From: Streptomyces sp. Tue 6430
Lineage (GTDB): Bacteria > Actinomycetota > Actinomycetes > Streptomycetales > Streptomycetaceae
Assembly (NCBI GenBank): GCA_021568835.1
Contig: JAKGSH010000003.1
Coordinates: 1 to 64,000, forward strand
DNA: 64,000 nt
Reading direction: 5' to 3'
The translations under genes and the position numbers were made by a program. Of the stretch, positions 53,894 to 63,347 are shown in pieces (positions within the stretch are counted from its first letter, which is position 1; each line of letters opens with the position of its first letter). The notes beneath the pieces are model-generated. The model saw nothing but the letters and a program-made list of their open reading frames with translations. It did not search any database and was not told the DNA's origin.

Positions 53894-55212
53894 ATGTCCA
53901 TGCCGAAAGGATCGAATGTCCCGGTACCGACGACGGCGCTGCGGGTCGAGGTGGGCCGCCGGTCGGGACCGGGCGTCCCCGACGCGGACGCCTCGGCCCT
54001 GCTGCTGGTCGCCGGGAAGGTCCGTTCGGACGCCGACTTCGTCTTCTACAACCAGCCGGCCCATTCCTCCGGCGCGGTCCGGCACGAGGGCAAACGGGAC
54101 CTGGGCGGCAGGGTGACCGACACCCTGCTCGTCGACCTCGCGCGCGTGGAGCCCGCGATCGAGACCGTCGTCCTGGCCGCCTCGGCGGACGGCGGCGCCT
54201 TCGGGCAGGTGCCCGACCTCGCCGTCGAGGTGCGGGACGCGGGGCAGAACACGGTGGTGGCCCGGTACGACGCCACCGGCGCGACCGTCGAGACGGCGTT
54301 CGTGCTCGGCGAGTTCTACCGCCGCCAGGGCGCCTGGAAGTTCCGCGCCGTCGGCCAGGGCTACGACAGTGGCCTGGAAGGTCTGGCCACGGACTACGGG
54401 ATCACCGTCGACGAACCGCAGCACACCACACCGCGGCCCCCCGTCCCGCAGGCGGTCACCGCCCCGCCGCCCCCGCCCGCCCGCCGACCGTGCCGGCCTT
54501 CCCGGTCACCGTGCCCCCGCCCGCCCCCGTTCCCGCCACCCCACCCCCGCCGCCGGCTCCGCCCGCGGCCCCGGTCCGCCTCACCAAGGTGACGCTCACC
54601 AAGGCCGCCCCGTCGGTGTCGCTGACCAAGCAGGGCGGCACCTCGGGCGTCATGCGGGTGAACCTCAACTGGGAGGTGCGCAAGCAGTTCTCCAAGTGGG
54701 GCGGCAAACGCGGTCGCGCGGTCGCGCTCCACAACGACCTCGACCTCGACCTGTGCGCGCTGTTCGAGCTGGCCGACGGACGCAAGGGGGTCGTACAGGC
54801 CCTCGGCAACGCCTTCGGCGCCCTGCACCAGCCGCCCTACATCCTCCTCGACGGCGACGACCGCACGGGCGCCGTGGCCGCCGGGGAGAACCTCACGATC
54901 AACCTCGACCACAAGAACGCCTTCCGGCGCGTCCTCGTCTTCGTGACCGTCTACGAGGGCGCCCGCTCCTTCGCCGACCTGCACGCCACGGTGACGCTGC
55001 AGCCGCAGTTCGGCGCCGCGATCGACTTCTCCCTGGACGAGTGCACCGTCCCCTCGACCGTGTGCGCGCTCGCGCTGATCACCCGTACCGGCGACGACCT
55101 CGTCGTCCAGCGCGAGGCCCGCTACCTGGTGCCCGAGCGCGGGGTGAGCCCGCAGCGGACCGTGGACCACGCCTACGGCTGGGGCATGAACTGGACACCG
55201 GGCCGCAAATAG
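53894..55212 (+). CDS. Double TerD-domain stress protein
   Basis: About 439 residues. The N-terminal TerD domain has [34 protein letters not shown] and [20 protein letters not shown]; a Pro/Ala-rich linker (about residues 185-235) joins a second, TerA-like domain with [34 protein letters not shown] and [13 protein letters not shown]. TerD proteins bind calcium and take part in tellurite, phage and stress responses. The frame breaks in the linker near 54480 (GC-rich Pro codons, likely a base loss). ATG 53894 follows GAGGGGG. It stands apart from any ter operon. Confidence 0.85.
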
Positions 55213-55236
55213 GCCGCCGCGGCGGTGGAGCCGGAT

Positions 55237-56417
55237 TCAGCCCTCGTCGGCCACCGTGTCCGGACGGGCGTAGGTGCGGCCCTTCCATGCCGCTCCCCGC
55301 CCCTTGTGGTGCTGCACCGCGGAATCCACCGTCATCAGGAGATAGAGGAGGGCGGTGAACGGCAGCAGCGGGGCGAGCCACGACGGCTGACGGTAGTAAC
55401 GGAGCATCGGGAGGTACGTCCCGTCATCACCAGCCATGCGAGGCCGCCCGGTACCGCGGCGGCCGGGACGGCGAGGGCGAGCCCGCCGAACAGCGCGAGC
55501 GGCGGCACCAGATAGACCAGCGCGAGGCCCAGCACCGTGCCGAGCAGCAGCAGCGGGTTGTGCCGCAGCTGCGCGTAGGCGCTGCGCGAGACCATCCGCC
55601 ACAGGTCGTGCAGCCCCGGGTACGGGCGCACGCTGTCGACCCGGTCGGCCAGCCCCAGCCAGACGCGGCCACCCGACCCCTTCACCGCACGCGCGAGCGC
55701 CACGTCGTCGATGACGGCGTGCCGGATGGCCTCCGGGATCCGGGCCCGCCGGCCGCCTCCGCGCGCAGCAGCACGCAGCCGCCCGCCGCGGCCGCCGTCC
55801 GGGTCCCGGACCGGCCGATCCGGCGGAACGGGTACAGCTGCGCGAAGAAGTAGACGAACGCCGGCACGACCAGCCGCTCCCACACGCTCTCCACCCGCAG
55901 CCGTGCCATCTGGGAGACGAGGTCGAAGCCGCCGGTGCGCGCCGCCGCGACCAGTTCCCGCAGGCTGTCGGGCGCGTGCGCGATGTCGGCGTCCGTCAGG
56001 AGCAGGTACTCCGGTCCACGCGCGCGTGCCAGCGCGATGCCGTGCCGCACCGCCCACAGCTTCCCCGTCCAGCCGGGCGGCGGCTCGCCCGGCGAGTCCA
56101 CGGTCAACGTCAGCCCGCCGTGCCGCCGGGCCAGCTCGCGCGCCAGCTCCCCGGTGCCGTCGGAACTGCCGTCGTCGACGAGGAAGACCTCCGCCCGCCC
56201 CGGATAGTCCTGCGCGAGCAGCGACGGCAGACTGGCGGGAGCACCGCCGCCTCGTCACGTGCGGGGACGACCACGCAGACCGACGGCCACCCACCGACCC
56301 CCGCGGACTCCGCGCGCGGGGCAGCCGGACGTCCGTGCGCCAGAAGAAGCCCTGGCAGAGCAGCAGCCACAGCCAGGCGGCGAGAGAAACGGCGGAGATC
56401 CACACGACGGCGCTCAC
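55237..56417 (-). CDS. HpnB-like family 2 glycosyltransferase
   Basis: A membrane glycosyltransferase of about 394 residues, made of pieces in several frames. In order: a first helix (WISAVSLAAWLWLLLCQGFF), SVCVVVPARDEAAVLP (GT-A donor motif), DDGSSDGT region, WTGKLWAVRHGIALARA, LLLTDADIAHAPDSL (DxD-like), FVYFFAQLYPFRRIG, AVIDDVALARAVKGSGG, then C-terminal helices (LLLLGTVLGLALVYLVPPLA). Four breaks, near 56315, 56238, 55750 and 55425, each need one added base. The pattern matches hopene-associated HpnB, but no hopanoid genes are adjacent, so the acceptor lipid is unsure. Confidence 0.75.
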
Positions 56418-56474
56418 GCGCGCAGTCTGCCCCACCGGAGCGGGCCCCAGGGGCACATCGTCTATCGTGGCCGG

Positions 56475-57363
56475 GTGAAGATCGCGCTCATGGACTCCGG
56501 AATCGGGCTGCTGGCGGCCACCGCCGCGGTACGGCGCCTGCGGCCCGACGCGGATCTGGTGCTCTCCCTGGACCCCGACGGCATGCCCTGGGGCCGCGCA
56601 CGCCCGAGGACCTCACCGCGCGCGCGGTCGCGGTCGCCCAGGCCGCCGCCGCCCACCGGCCCGACGCCCTGATCATCGGCTGCAACACGGCGACCGTGCA
56701 CGCGCTGCCCACCCTGCGGGCCCGCCTCGAACCGGACATCCCGGTGATCGGGACCGTGCCGGCGATCAAGCCCGCCGCGGCCGGTGGCGGCCCCGTCGCC
56801 ATCTGGGCCACCCCCGCCACCACCGGCAGCCCTACCAGCGCGGCCTCATCGACGACTTCGCCGACGGCGTCACGGTGACCGAGGTGCCCTGCTGGGGGCT
56901 GGCCGAGGCCGTGGAGCACGCCGACGAGAGGGCGATCGACGCGGCGGTCGCCGCGGCCGCCGCGCTGACCCCCGACGAGGTCACCACCGTCGTCCTGGGC
57001 TGCACCCATTACGAACTGGTCGCCGAGCGCATCCGCGCCGCCGTCCAGGGCGCCGGTCGCCCACCGCTCGTCCTGCACGGATCGGCCGGTGCCGTGGCCG
57101 CCCAGGCACTGCGCCGCATCGGATCCCGCCCCGAGCCCGGGGCCCGGACCCTCGGCACGGTGACGGTTCTCCTCAGCGGCCGCGAGGGCGCGCTGCCGGT
57201 GCCGGCGCTCGCCTACGGGGAAGGCCGGCTCCTCCAGGAGGCCAGCCCCGCCGGTGACAGCGGATCACCGGGCGCGGATCACCGGGCGGACGCGCGCGGT
57301 CCGCCCGTCGTCCGGCCGGCTCAGTCACCCTCTGCGACGCGTTACTGGCGGAGCGAAACCTGA
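56475..57363 (+). CDS. Aspartate/glutamate racemase family protein (MurI-like)
   Basis: About 296 residues. Catalytic cysteines: first in LIIGCNTATVHALP, second in VVLGCTHYELVAERI; KIALMDSGIGLLAATAAVRR opens the fold. In bacteria MurI makes D-glutamate for cell wall; this copy has the full cysteine pair but is divergent from the usual MurI length by an Ala/Gly/Arg-rich tail, so a paralogue or amino-acid/hydantoin racemase is possible. Two breaks, near 56603 and 56830 (one C short, expected GSPYQRGLIDDF). GTG 56475 start with a weak ribosome site. Confidence 0.78.
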
Positions 57364-57377
57364 GTAACCTCGTACCT

Positions 57378-57923
57378 ATGAGGGACCACCCCCACGAGGA
57401 GACCGCCCGGCATCCCGATGAGTGGCACGGGCGGGCCACCAACCGGTTCCAGTGGCTGCTCGCACTCGGTGGAGCGGCCTGCATGGCGCTCGGCATCGAA
57501 CTGGCGGTCGTGTCCGCCTGGACGTCCTCCATCGCGCCGCTCGCCATGGCCGTGGTCGGCTGCATCGCCGCGGGAATGCTGGTCCTCTTCGGCACCCTCG
57601 CCTTCGTCCACGTCGACCTGAAGCTCGACAAGGACTTCCTCGAAGTGCGCTGCGGGCACATCGGCGTACCGCGCCGCCGCATCCCGCTGTCCCACGTCGC
57701 CGGTGCCGACTTCGAACCGCACGTCACTCCGCGCCACTGGGGCGGCTGGGGCTACCGCTGGCGCCCCGAGAAGGGCACCGCCGTCGTCGTACGGCGCGGG
57801 GAGGGCGTGGTCCTGCGGCTCTGGGACGGGCACACGTTCACGATCACCGTGGACGACGCGGAGTCCGCCGTACGCGTCATCCGCGCGCGTCTGCGACAGG
57901 ACACCCCGGACGCGACGCGCTGA
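57378..57923 (+). CDS. Conserved membrane protein with a PH-like C-terminal domain
   Basis: A 181-residue protein with two transmembrane helices near the N-terminus (LALGGAACMALGIELAVVSA and APLAMAVVGCIAAGMLVLFG) and a soluble part (LDKDFLEVRCGHIGVPRRRI, VTPRHWGGWGYRWRPEKGTA, HTFTITVDDAESAVRVI) like bacterial PH-type domains. The frame is intact. It lies 14 bp after the racemase stop, so the two may be co-transcribed. Function unknown. Confidence 0.75.
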   Translation: MRDHPHEETARHPDEWHGRATNRFQWLLALGGAACMALGIELAVVSAWTSSIAPLAMAVVGCIAAGMLVLFGTLAFVHVDLKLDKDFLEVRCGHIGVPRRRIPLSHVAGADFEPHVTPRHWGGWGYRWRPEKGTAVVVRRGEGVVLRLWDGHTFTITVDDAESAVRVIRARLRQDTPDATR

Positions 57924-58174
57924 CTCGGACGACCGTCGCGGGACCGCGGATCCCGTCCCGAAGTCCTCGCCGCGCGCGGACGCCATCACCCCCGGCCTCA
58001 CGCCCCACCCCCGTACCCGGTCGCCCCAGGACTGTGAAAACCTCCCCGGCCGCCCCGCGCGACAGGAGCAGGGCCTCACCGTAACGGCTGCCGGGCGGTT
58101 CGGGCACGAGTCGTGCGGAGGGCACCGGCGGACCGTCCTGTCTGCCGAAAGGCGACCCGCCGTACACTCCCGGA

Positions 58175-59781
58175 GTGACCGTCACCGCTACTCCCGTGGA
58201 CCGGCCGGACCAGCTGGAGCCCCCACCGCGCCGTCGCGCCGCGCACGGCTCCTGCGTCTGGTCCCGGCAGCCACCGCGGCGCTCTCCGGAGTGCTCCTGT
58301 ACGTCAGCTTCCCGCCGCGCACCCTGTGGTGGCTGGCCCTGCCCGCCTTCGCCCTCCTCGGCGGGCTGCTGCGCGGCCGAGGCTGGAAGGCGGGGTTCGG
58401 CCTCGGGTACCTCTTCGGTCTCGGCTTCCTGCTGCCGCTGCTGGTGTGGACGGGCGTCGAGGTGGGCCCCGGCCCCTGGATCGCGCTGGTGCTCATCGAG
58501 GCGGTCTTCGTCGCGCTGGTCGGCGCGGGGATCGCCGCGGTCTCGAAGCTGCCGGCCTGGCCGGTGTGGGCGGCGGCTGTCTGGATCGCCGGAGAGGCGG
58601 CACGCGCGCGCGTGCCCTTCCGCGGCTTCCCCTGGGGCAAGATCGCGTTCGGCCAGGCGGACGGCGTCTTCCTGCCGGTGGCCGCGCTCGGCGGCACCCC
58701 GGTCCTCGGTTTCGCGGTCGTCCTGTGCGGTTTCGGCCTCTGCGAGGCCGTCCGGACGGCGCTCGAATGGCGCCGCACGCGCGAGGTGCGGCGCTCGGCC
58801 GCCGCGGTCGCGCTGATCGGCATGGCCGTCCCGGTCCTGGCCGCGGTGGCCGCCCGTCCCCTGGTCAGTGATGAGGCCGAGGTGGGCACCGCGACGGTCG
58901 CGGTCATCCAGGGCAACGTGCCCCGCCTCGGACTGGACTTCAACTCCCAGCGCCGGGCCGTCCTCGACTACCACGCGCGCGAGACGGAGCGGCTGGCCGC
59001 CGAGGTCAGGGCCGGCAAGGCGGACCGGCCCGACTTCGTGCTGTGGCCGGAGAACTCCTCCGACGTCGACCCCTTCGCCAACCCGGACGCCGCCGCCGTC
59101 ATCGAGCGGGCGGCCGCGGCGATCGACGCGCCCATCTCGGTCGGCGGCGTCGTCGAACGCGACGGCAAGCTGTACAACGAGCAGATCCTGTGGGACCCCG
59201 ACAAGGGCGCCACCCAGACCTACGACAAGCGGCAGGTCCAGCCCTTCGGCGAGTACCTCCCGCTGCGCTCCCTCATCGGCGCCGTCAACGACGAGTGGAC
59301 CTCGATGGTCCACCAGGACTTCAGCCGGGGCACCGAGCCCGGCGTGTTCGACTTCGGCGGCGCCCGGGTCGGCCTCGCCACCTGCTACGAGGCGGCCTTC
59401 GACTGGGCCGTGCGCGACACCGTCACCCACGGCGCGCAGCTCATCTCCGTGCCCAGCAACAACGCCACCTTCGACCGCAGCGAGATGACCTACCAGCAGC
59501 TCGCCATGTCACGCGTGCGTGCCGTCGAGCACAGCCGGACCGTCACCGTGCCGGTGACCAGCGGGGTCAGCGCGATCATCATGCCGGACGGCAGGATCAG
59601 TCAGAAGACCGGCATGTTCGTCGCGGACTCCCTGGTCCAGAAGGTCCCGCTGCGCTCCTCGCAGACCCCCGCGACGAAGCTCGGCGTCCTGCCCGAGATC
59701 GTCCTCCTGCTCGTCGCCGCCGGCGGGCTCGGGTGGGCGATCGGGGCCGGGGTGCGCGGGCGGCGCGCCGGTGGCGTGTAA
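58175..59781 (+). CDS. lnt: Apolipoprotein N-acyltransferase
   Basis: Membrane enzyme that adds the third acyl chain to lipoproteins; about 535 residues. The N-terminal half has transmembrane helices (LVPAATAALSGVLLYVSFPP, LGYLFGLGFLLPLLVWTGVE, WIALVLIEAVFVALVGAGIA). The C-terminal nitrilase domain holds the catalytic triad: Glu in DFVLWPENSSDVD, Lys in YDKRQVQPFGEYLP, Cys in VGLATCYEAAFDW. The N-terminus is in another frame: a break near 58235 joins MTVTATPVDRPDQLEP to the rest. Streptomyces often has two Lnt paralogues; this one is complete in motif content. Confidence 0.88.
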
Positions 59782-59848
59782 CCGTACGCCCGGCGAGCGC
59801 GTCCCCCACGCGCGCGGCGCCGCCGGAGCGCCTCGCTAGGGTCGGTCC

Positions 59849-60328
59849 ATGCCTACTCCTGACTTCATCCGCGAGATCCGGGCCGCCGCGGGCCGGCAGT
59901 TGCTGTGGCTGCCCGGGGTCACCGCCCTCGTCTTCGACGATGCGGGCCGAGTGCTGCTCGGCCGTCGCTCGGACACGCGCGAGTGGGCGGTGATCGGCGG
60001 CATCCCCGACCCCGGGGAGCAGCCCGCCGTCTGCGCCGTGCGGGAGGTCTTCGAGGAGACAGCGGTGCGGTGCGTGGTCGAACGGGTCGTCCTCGTCCAG
60101 GCGCTGGAACCGGTCACGTACGACAACGGCGACGTCTGCCAGTACATGGACATCACGTTCCGCTGCCGTGCCGTGGGCGGCGAGGCCCGCGTCAACGACG
60201 ACGAGTCGCTGGAGGTGGGGTGGTTCGCGGTGGACGCCCTGCCCGACCTCGACGAGTTCGCGCTCTTCCGGATCAAGCAGGCGCTGTCGGACGAGCCCAC
60301 ATGGTTCGACTCCATGAGTTCCAGCTGA
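59849..60328 (+). CDS. Nudix hydrolase
   Basis: A 159-residue Nudix protein. The Nudix box is GGIPDPGEQPAVCAVREVFE followed by ETAV, with all conserved residues. YDNGDVCQYMDITFRCRAVG and DESLEVGWFAVDALPDLDEF place it among ADP-ribose/CoA-like and house-cleaning Nudix enzymes. ATG 59849 start. The frame is intact. Not co-regulated with obvious neighbours. Confidence 0.87.
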   Translation: MPTPDFIREIRAAAGRQLLWLPGVTALVFDDAGRVLLGRRSDTREWAVIGGIPDPGEQPAVCAVREVFEETAVRCVVERVVLVQALEPVTYDNGDVCQYMDITFRCRAVGGEARVNDDESLEVGWFAVDALPDLDEFALFRIKQALSDEPTWFDSMSSS

Positions 60329-60383
60329 AGTGTGGGGGCAGACCACATGGGGTGAGGCGGCAGTGCTGCCTAGGGTCACAGAC

Positions 60384-61184
60384 ATGACCACGCCCCACGC
60401 CGCCCCTGGTCCCACCGCCCCCTCCCTCGACCTCCACGGTCGCACCGCCCTCGTCACCGGCGCCGCCGGCGGTATCGGCCGTGCCTGCGTGCTGCGGCTG
60501 GCCGCCGCCGGAGCCAAGGTGCGCGCGGTCGACCGGGACGCGACGGGCCTGGAGACGCTCACCGAGAGCGCCGCGGGCCTGCCTGGCATCGTCGAGCCGC
60601 ACGCCCTGGACCTCACGGACCTCGACGCCGCCGAACTCGCGGCCGCCGGCACCGACGTCCTGGTCAACAACGCGGGCCTGCAACTGGTACGCCCCCTGGA
60701 GGAGTTCCCGCCGGACGTCTTCCACACGGTCCTCACCGTGATGCTGGAGGCACCGTTCCGGCTCATCCGCGGCGCCCTGCCCCACATGTACGGGCAGGGC
60801 TGGGGCCGCATCGTCAACATCTCCTCCGTGCACGGACTGCGCGCCTCGCCGTACAAGTCGGCGTACGTGGCCGCCAAGCACGGGCTCGAGGGACTGTCCA
60901 AGACGGCCGCCCTCGAAGGCGCGCCGCACGGTGTCACCTCCAACTGCGTGAACCCCGCCTACGTACGCACCCCGCTGGTCGAGAAGCAGCTCGCCGACCA
61001 GGCGCGGGCGCACGACCTGCCGCGGGAACGCGTCCTGGCGGAGGTGCTCCTGCGGGACAGCGCGCTCAAGCGGCTCATCGAACCGGAGGAGGTCGCCGAC
61101 GCCGTCGCCTATCTGTGCGGCCCCGGCGCGTCCTTCGTGACCGGGACCTCCCTGGTCATGGACGGCGGCTGGACGGCGCACTGA
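60384..61184 (+). CDS. 3-hydroxybutyrate dehydrogenase (SDR)
   Basis: A 266-residue classical SDR. Cofactor motif ALVTGAAGGIGRACVLRLAA; VLVNNAGLQ (NNAG); catalytic Ser in NISSVHGLRAS and YxxxK in YVAAKHGLEGLSKT; C-terminus LVMDGGWTAH. The HGLRASPYKSAYVAAKHG segment is characteristic of D-3-hydroxybutyrate dehydrogenases, which interconvert 3-hydroxybutyrate and acetoacetate with NAD. ATG 60384 start; two earlier in-frame codons are less likely. It precedes a PucR-type regulator by 70 bp and may form a ketone-body or polyhydroxybutyrate utilisation unit with the MHS transporter opposite. Confidence 0.86.
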   Translation: MTTPHAAPGPTAPSLDLHGRTALVTGAAGGIGRACVLRLAAAGAKVRAVDRDATGLETLTESAAGLPGIVEPHALDLTDLDAAELAAAGTDVLVNNAGLQLVRPLEEFPPDVFHTVLTVMLEAPFRLIRGALPHMYGQGWGRIVNISSVHGLRASPYKSAYVAAKHGLEGLSKTAALEGAPHGVTSNCVNPAYVRTPLVEKQLADQARAHDLPRERVLAEVLLRDSALKRLIEPEEVADAVAYLCGPGASFVTGTSLVMDGGWTAH

Positions 61185-61254
61185 CCTGCCCGGTGAGCGG
61201 CGGGCCCGGAGTTTTCCACAGGCCTGACGGGCCGGCCCGGTCATGAGGAATCCT

Positions 61255-63290
61255 GTGAGCATGTCCCGCGATCACGTGGAGCCGGTCGAGCGCTCCGTCA
61301 GCGATGCCGAGGCCGCCGCGCACGGCGCCGAGGCGGACCCCGGCGTGCCCGAGGTGACGGGCGTGCCCGGTGCGCCCGGTGTGTCTGGTGCGGCGGGTGT
61401 GCCCGGCGGCGCCGAGGCGCCGTTCCTGGAGCTGCTCGCCCGCGGCGCGTCCGTCGAGGCCTACGACCGGCCGGTACTGCTCGCGCGTGCCGAAGGGCTG
61501 CCGGCCGAGCGGATCGCCGCGCTCGAACACGCCAAGCGGCTCGCCCTGCGGGTGCGCTCCGAACTGGAGGGCCGCCGCCGGCGGGAGGCCGAGCTGTCGG
61601 CACTCTTCGAGACGGCCCACGACCTGGCGGGCCTGCGCGACGTGGACGCCGTCCTCCAGGCGATCGTGCAGCGGGCCCGCTCCCTCCTCGGCACCGACGT
61701 CGCCTACCTCAGCCTGAACGATCCGGTCAGGGGCGACACCTACATGCGGGTCACCGAGGGCTCGGTCGCCGCCCGCTTCCAGCAGCTGCGCCTCGGCATG
61801 GGGGAGGGCCTCGGCGGCCTGGTCGCCCAGACGGCCCGCCCGTACGTCACCGACGACTACTTCCGCGACGGCCGCTTCCGGCACACCACGACCATCGACG
61901 CGGGTGTGAACGACGAGGGCCTGGTCGCCATCCTCGGCGTCCCGCTGATGCTGGGCGCCAACGTCATCGGGGTGCTGTTCGCCGCCGACCGGCGCGCCCG
62001 GGTTTTCGAGCGCGAACAGATCGCCCTGCTCGGCTCCTTCGCCGCCCTGGCCGCGGCCGCCATCGACACCGCGAACCTGCTCACCGAGACCCGCTCGGCG
62101 CTGGCGGGCCTGGAGCGCGCCCACGAGATCATCCAGGACCGCAGCGCCGTCATCGAGCGCGCCTCCGACGTCCACGACCGGCTCGCCGAACTGGTCCTGC
62201 GCGGCGGCGGGGTCCACGACGTGGCGGCGGCCGTCTCCCAGGTCCTGGCCGGCACGGTCGACTTCACCGAGGCCGGCGCGGCCCCGGCCGCAGCACTGGA
62301 GACGTCCCGCGCGGAGGGCCACGCCGTGCGGCACGAGGACGACTGGATCGCCGCCGTGACCGCGGGCGGCGAACTGCTCGGCGCCCTCGTCCTGCGCGGC
62401 CACCCCGGCCTCGACCCCGTCGACCAGCGCACGCTGGAGCGGGCCGCGATGGTCACCTCCCTGCTGCTGCTCGCCAGGCGCTCCGCCGCCGAGGCCGAAC
62501 AACGCGTCCGCGGCGAGCTGCTGGACGACCTGCTCGACGCCCGCGACCGCGACCCGCGCGTGCTGCGTGAGCGTGCCTCCCGGTTGCGTGCCGACCTCGA
62601 CGCCACGCATGTCGTCCTCGCCGCGCGGCTGGAGGCGGACGCGGCCGACGCCGACCAGGAGGCGGCCGCGCGGCGGCGGCTGTGGTCAGCCGCCTCCCAC
62701 CTCGCCGCGACCCGGCACGGCCTGGCCGCCGCCCGGGACGGCGGCACCGTCCTGCTGCTGCCGCTGGCACCGGGCGACACCGCCACGGAGCTGGCCCACC
62801 GAACCGCCCGCCATCTGGGCACCGCCGTCCACGAGGCGGTCACCGTGGGCGCCTCCGCGCCCGTCCGCGGCCCGCCGCCCACCCCGACGCGGTGGTCGCC
62901 GCCTACGAGGAGGGCCGCCGGTGCGTCGAAGCACTGCGGCTGCTCGGCCGCTGCGGCGACGGGGCGGCCGCCGAGGACTTCGGCTTCCTGGGACTGCTGC
63001 TCGCCGGCGACCGGGACGTGGCGGGCTTCGTGGAGCGCACCATCGGCGAGGTCGTCTCCTACGACGAGCGGCGCGGCACCGATCTGGTGCGCACTCTCGA
63101 CGCGTACTTCGCGTGCGGCATGAGCCCGGCCCGCACCAAGGACGACCTCCACGTCCACGTCAACACCGTGGCCCAGCGCCTGGAGCGCGTCGCCCGCCTC
63201 CTGGGCGAGGACTGGCAGAGTCCCGCCCGCGCCCTGGAGATCCAACTCGCTCTGCGGCTGCACCGGTTGGCGGCCCGAATACCGAACTGA
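61255..63290 (+). CDS. GAF-domain PucR/CdaR-type transcriptional regulator
   Basis: About 678 residues. A disordered start (VTGVPGAPGVSGAAG repeats) and a coiled helical stretch lead to a GAF sensor (ALFETAHDLAGLRDVDAVLQ, GLVAILGVPLMLGANVIGVLFAADRRA in parts), then a central domain and a C-terminal PucR HTH (RTLDAYFACGMSPARTKDDL, HVHVNTVAQRLERVARLLG). The frame breaks near 62873 (one G short, expected RGPAAHPDAVVAAYEEG). GTG 61255 after GAGGA is preferred over ATG 61243. It likely activates the adjacent 3-hydroxybutyrate dehydrogenase and transporter genes. Confidence 0.83.
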
Positions 63291-63326
63291 CGGTTCCCGT
63301 GCTCCCTCGGGGGAGCACGGGAACCG
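63291..63326. terminator. Strong bidirectional terminator
   Basis: CGGTTCCCGTGCTCCC pairs perfectly over 16 bp with GGGAGCACGGGAACCG around a TCGG tetraloop. It begins right after the regulator stop codon and faces the convergent MHS transporter gene. Confidence 0.88.
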
Positions 63327-63347
63327 GGTCGCGCACGGGGGCCGGGA

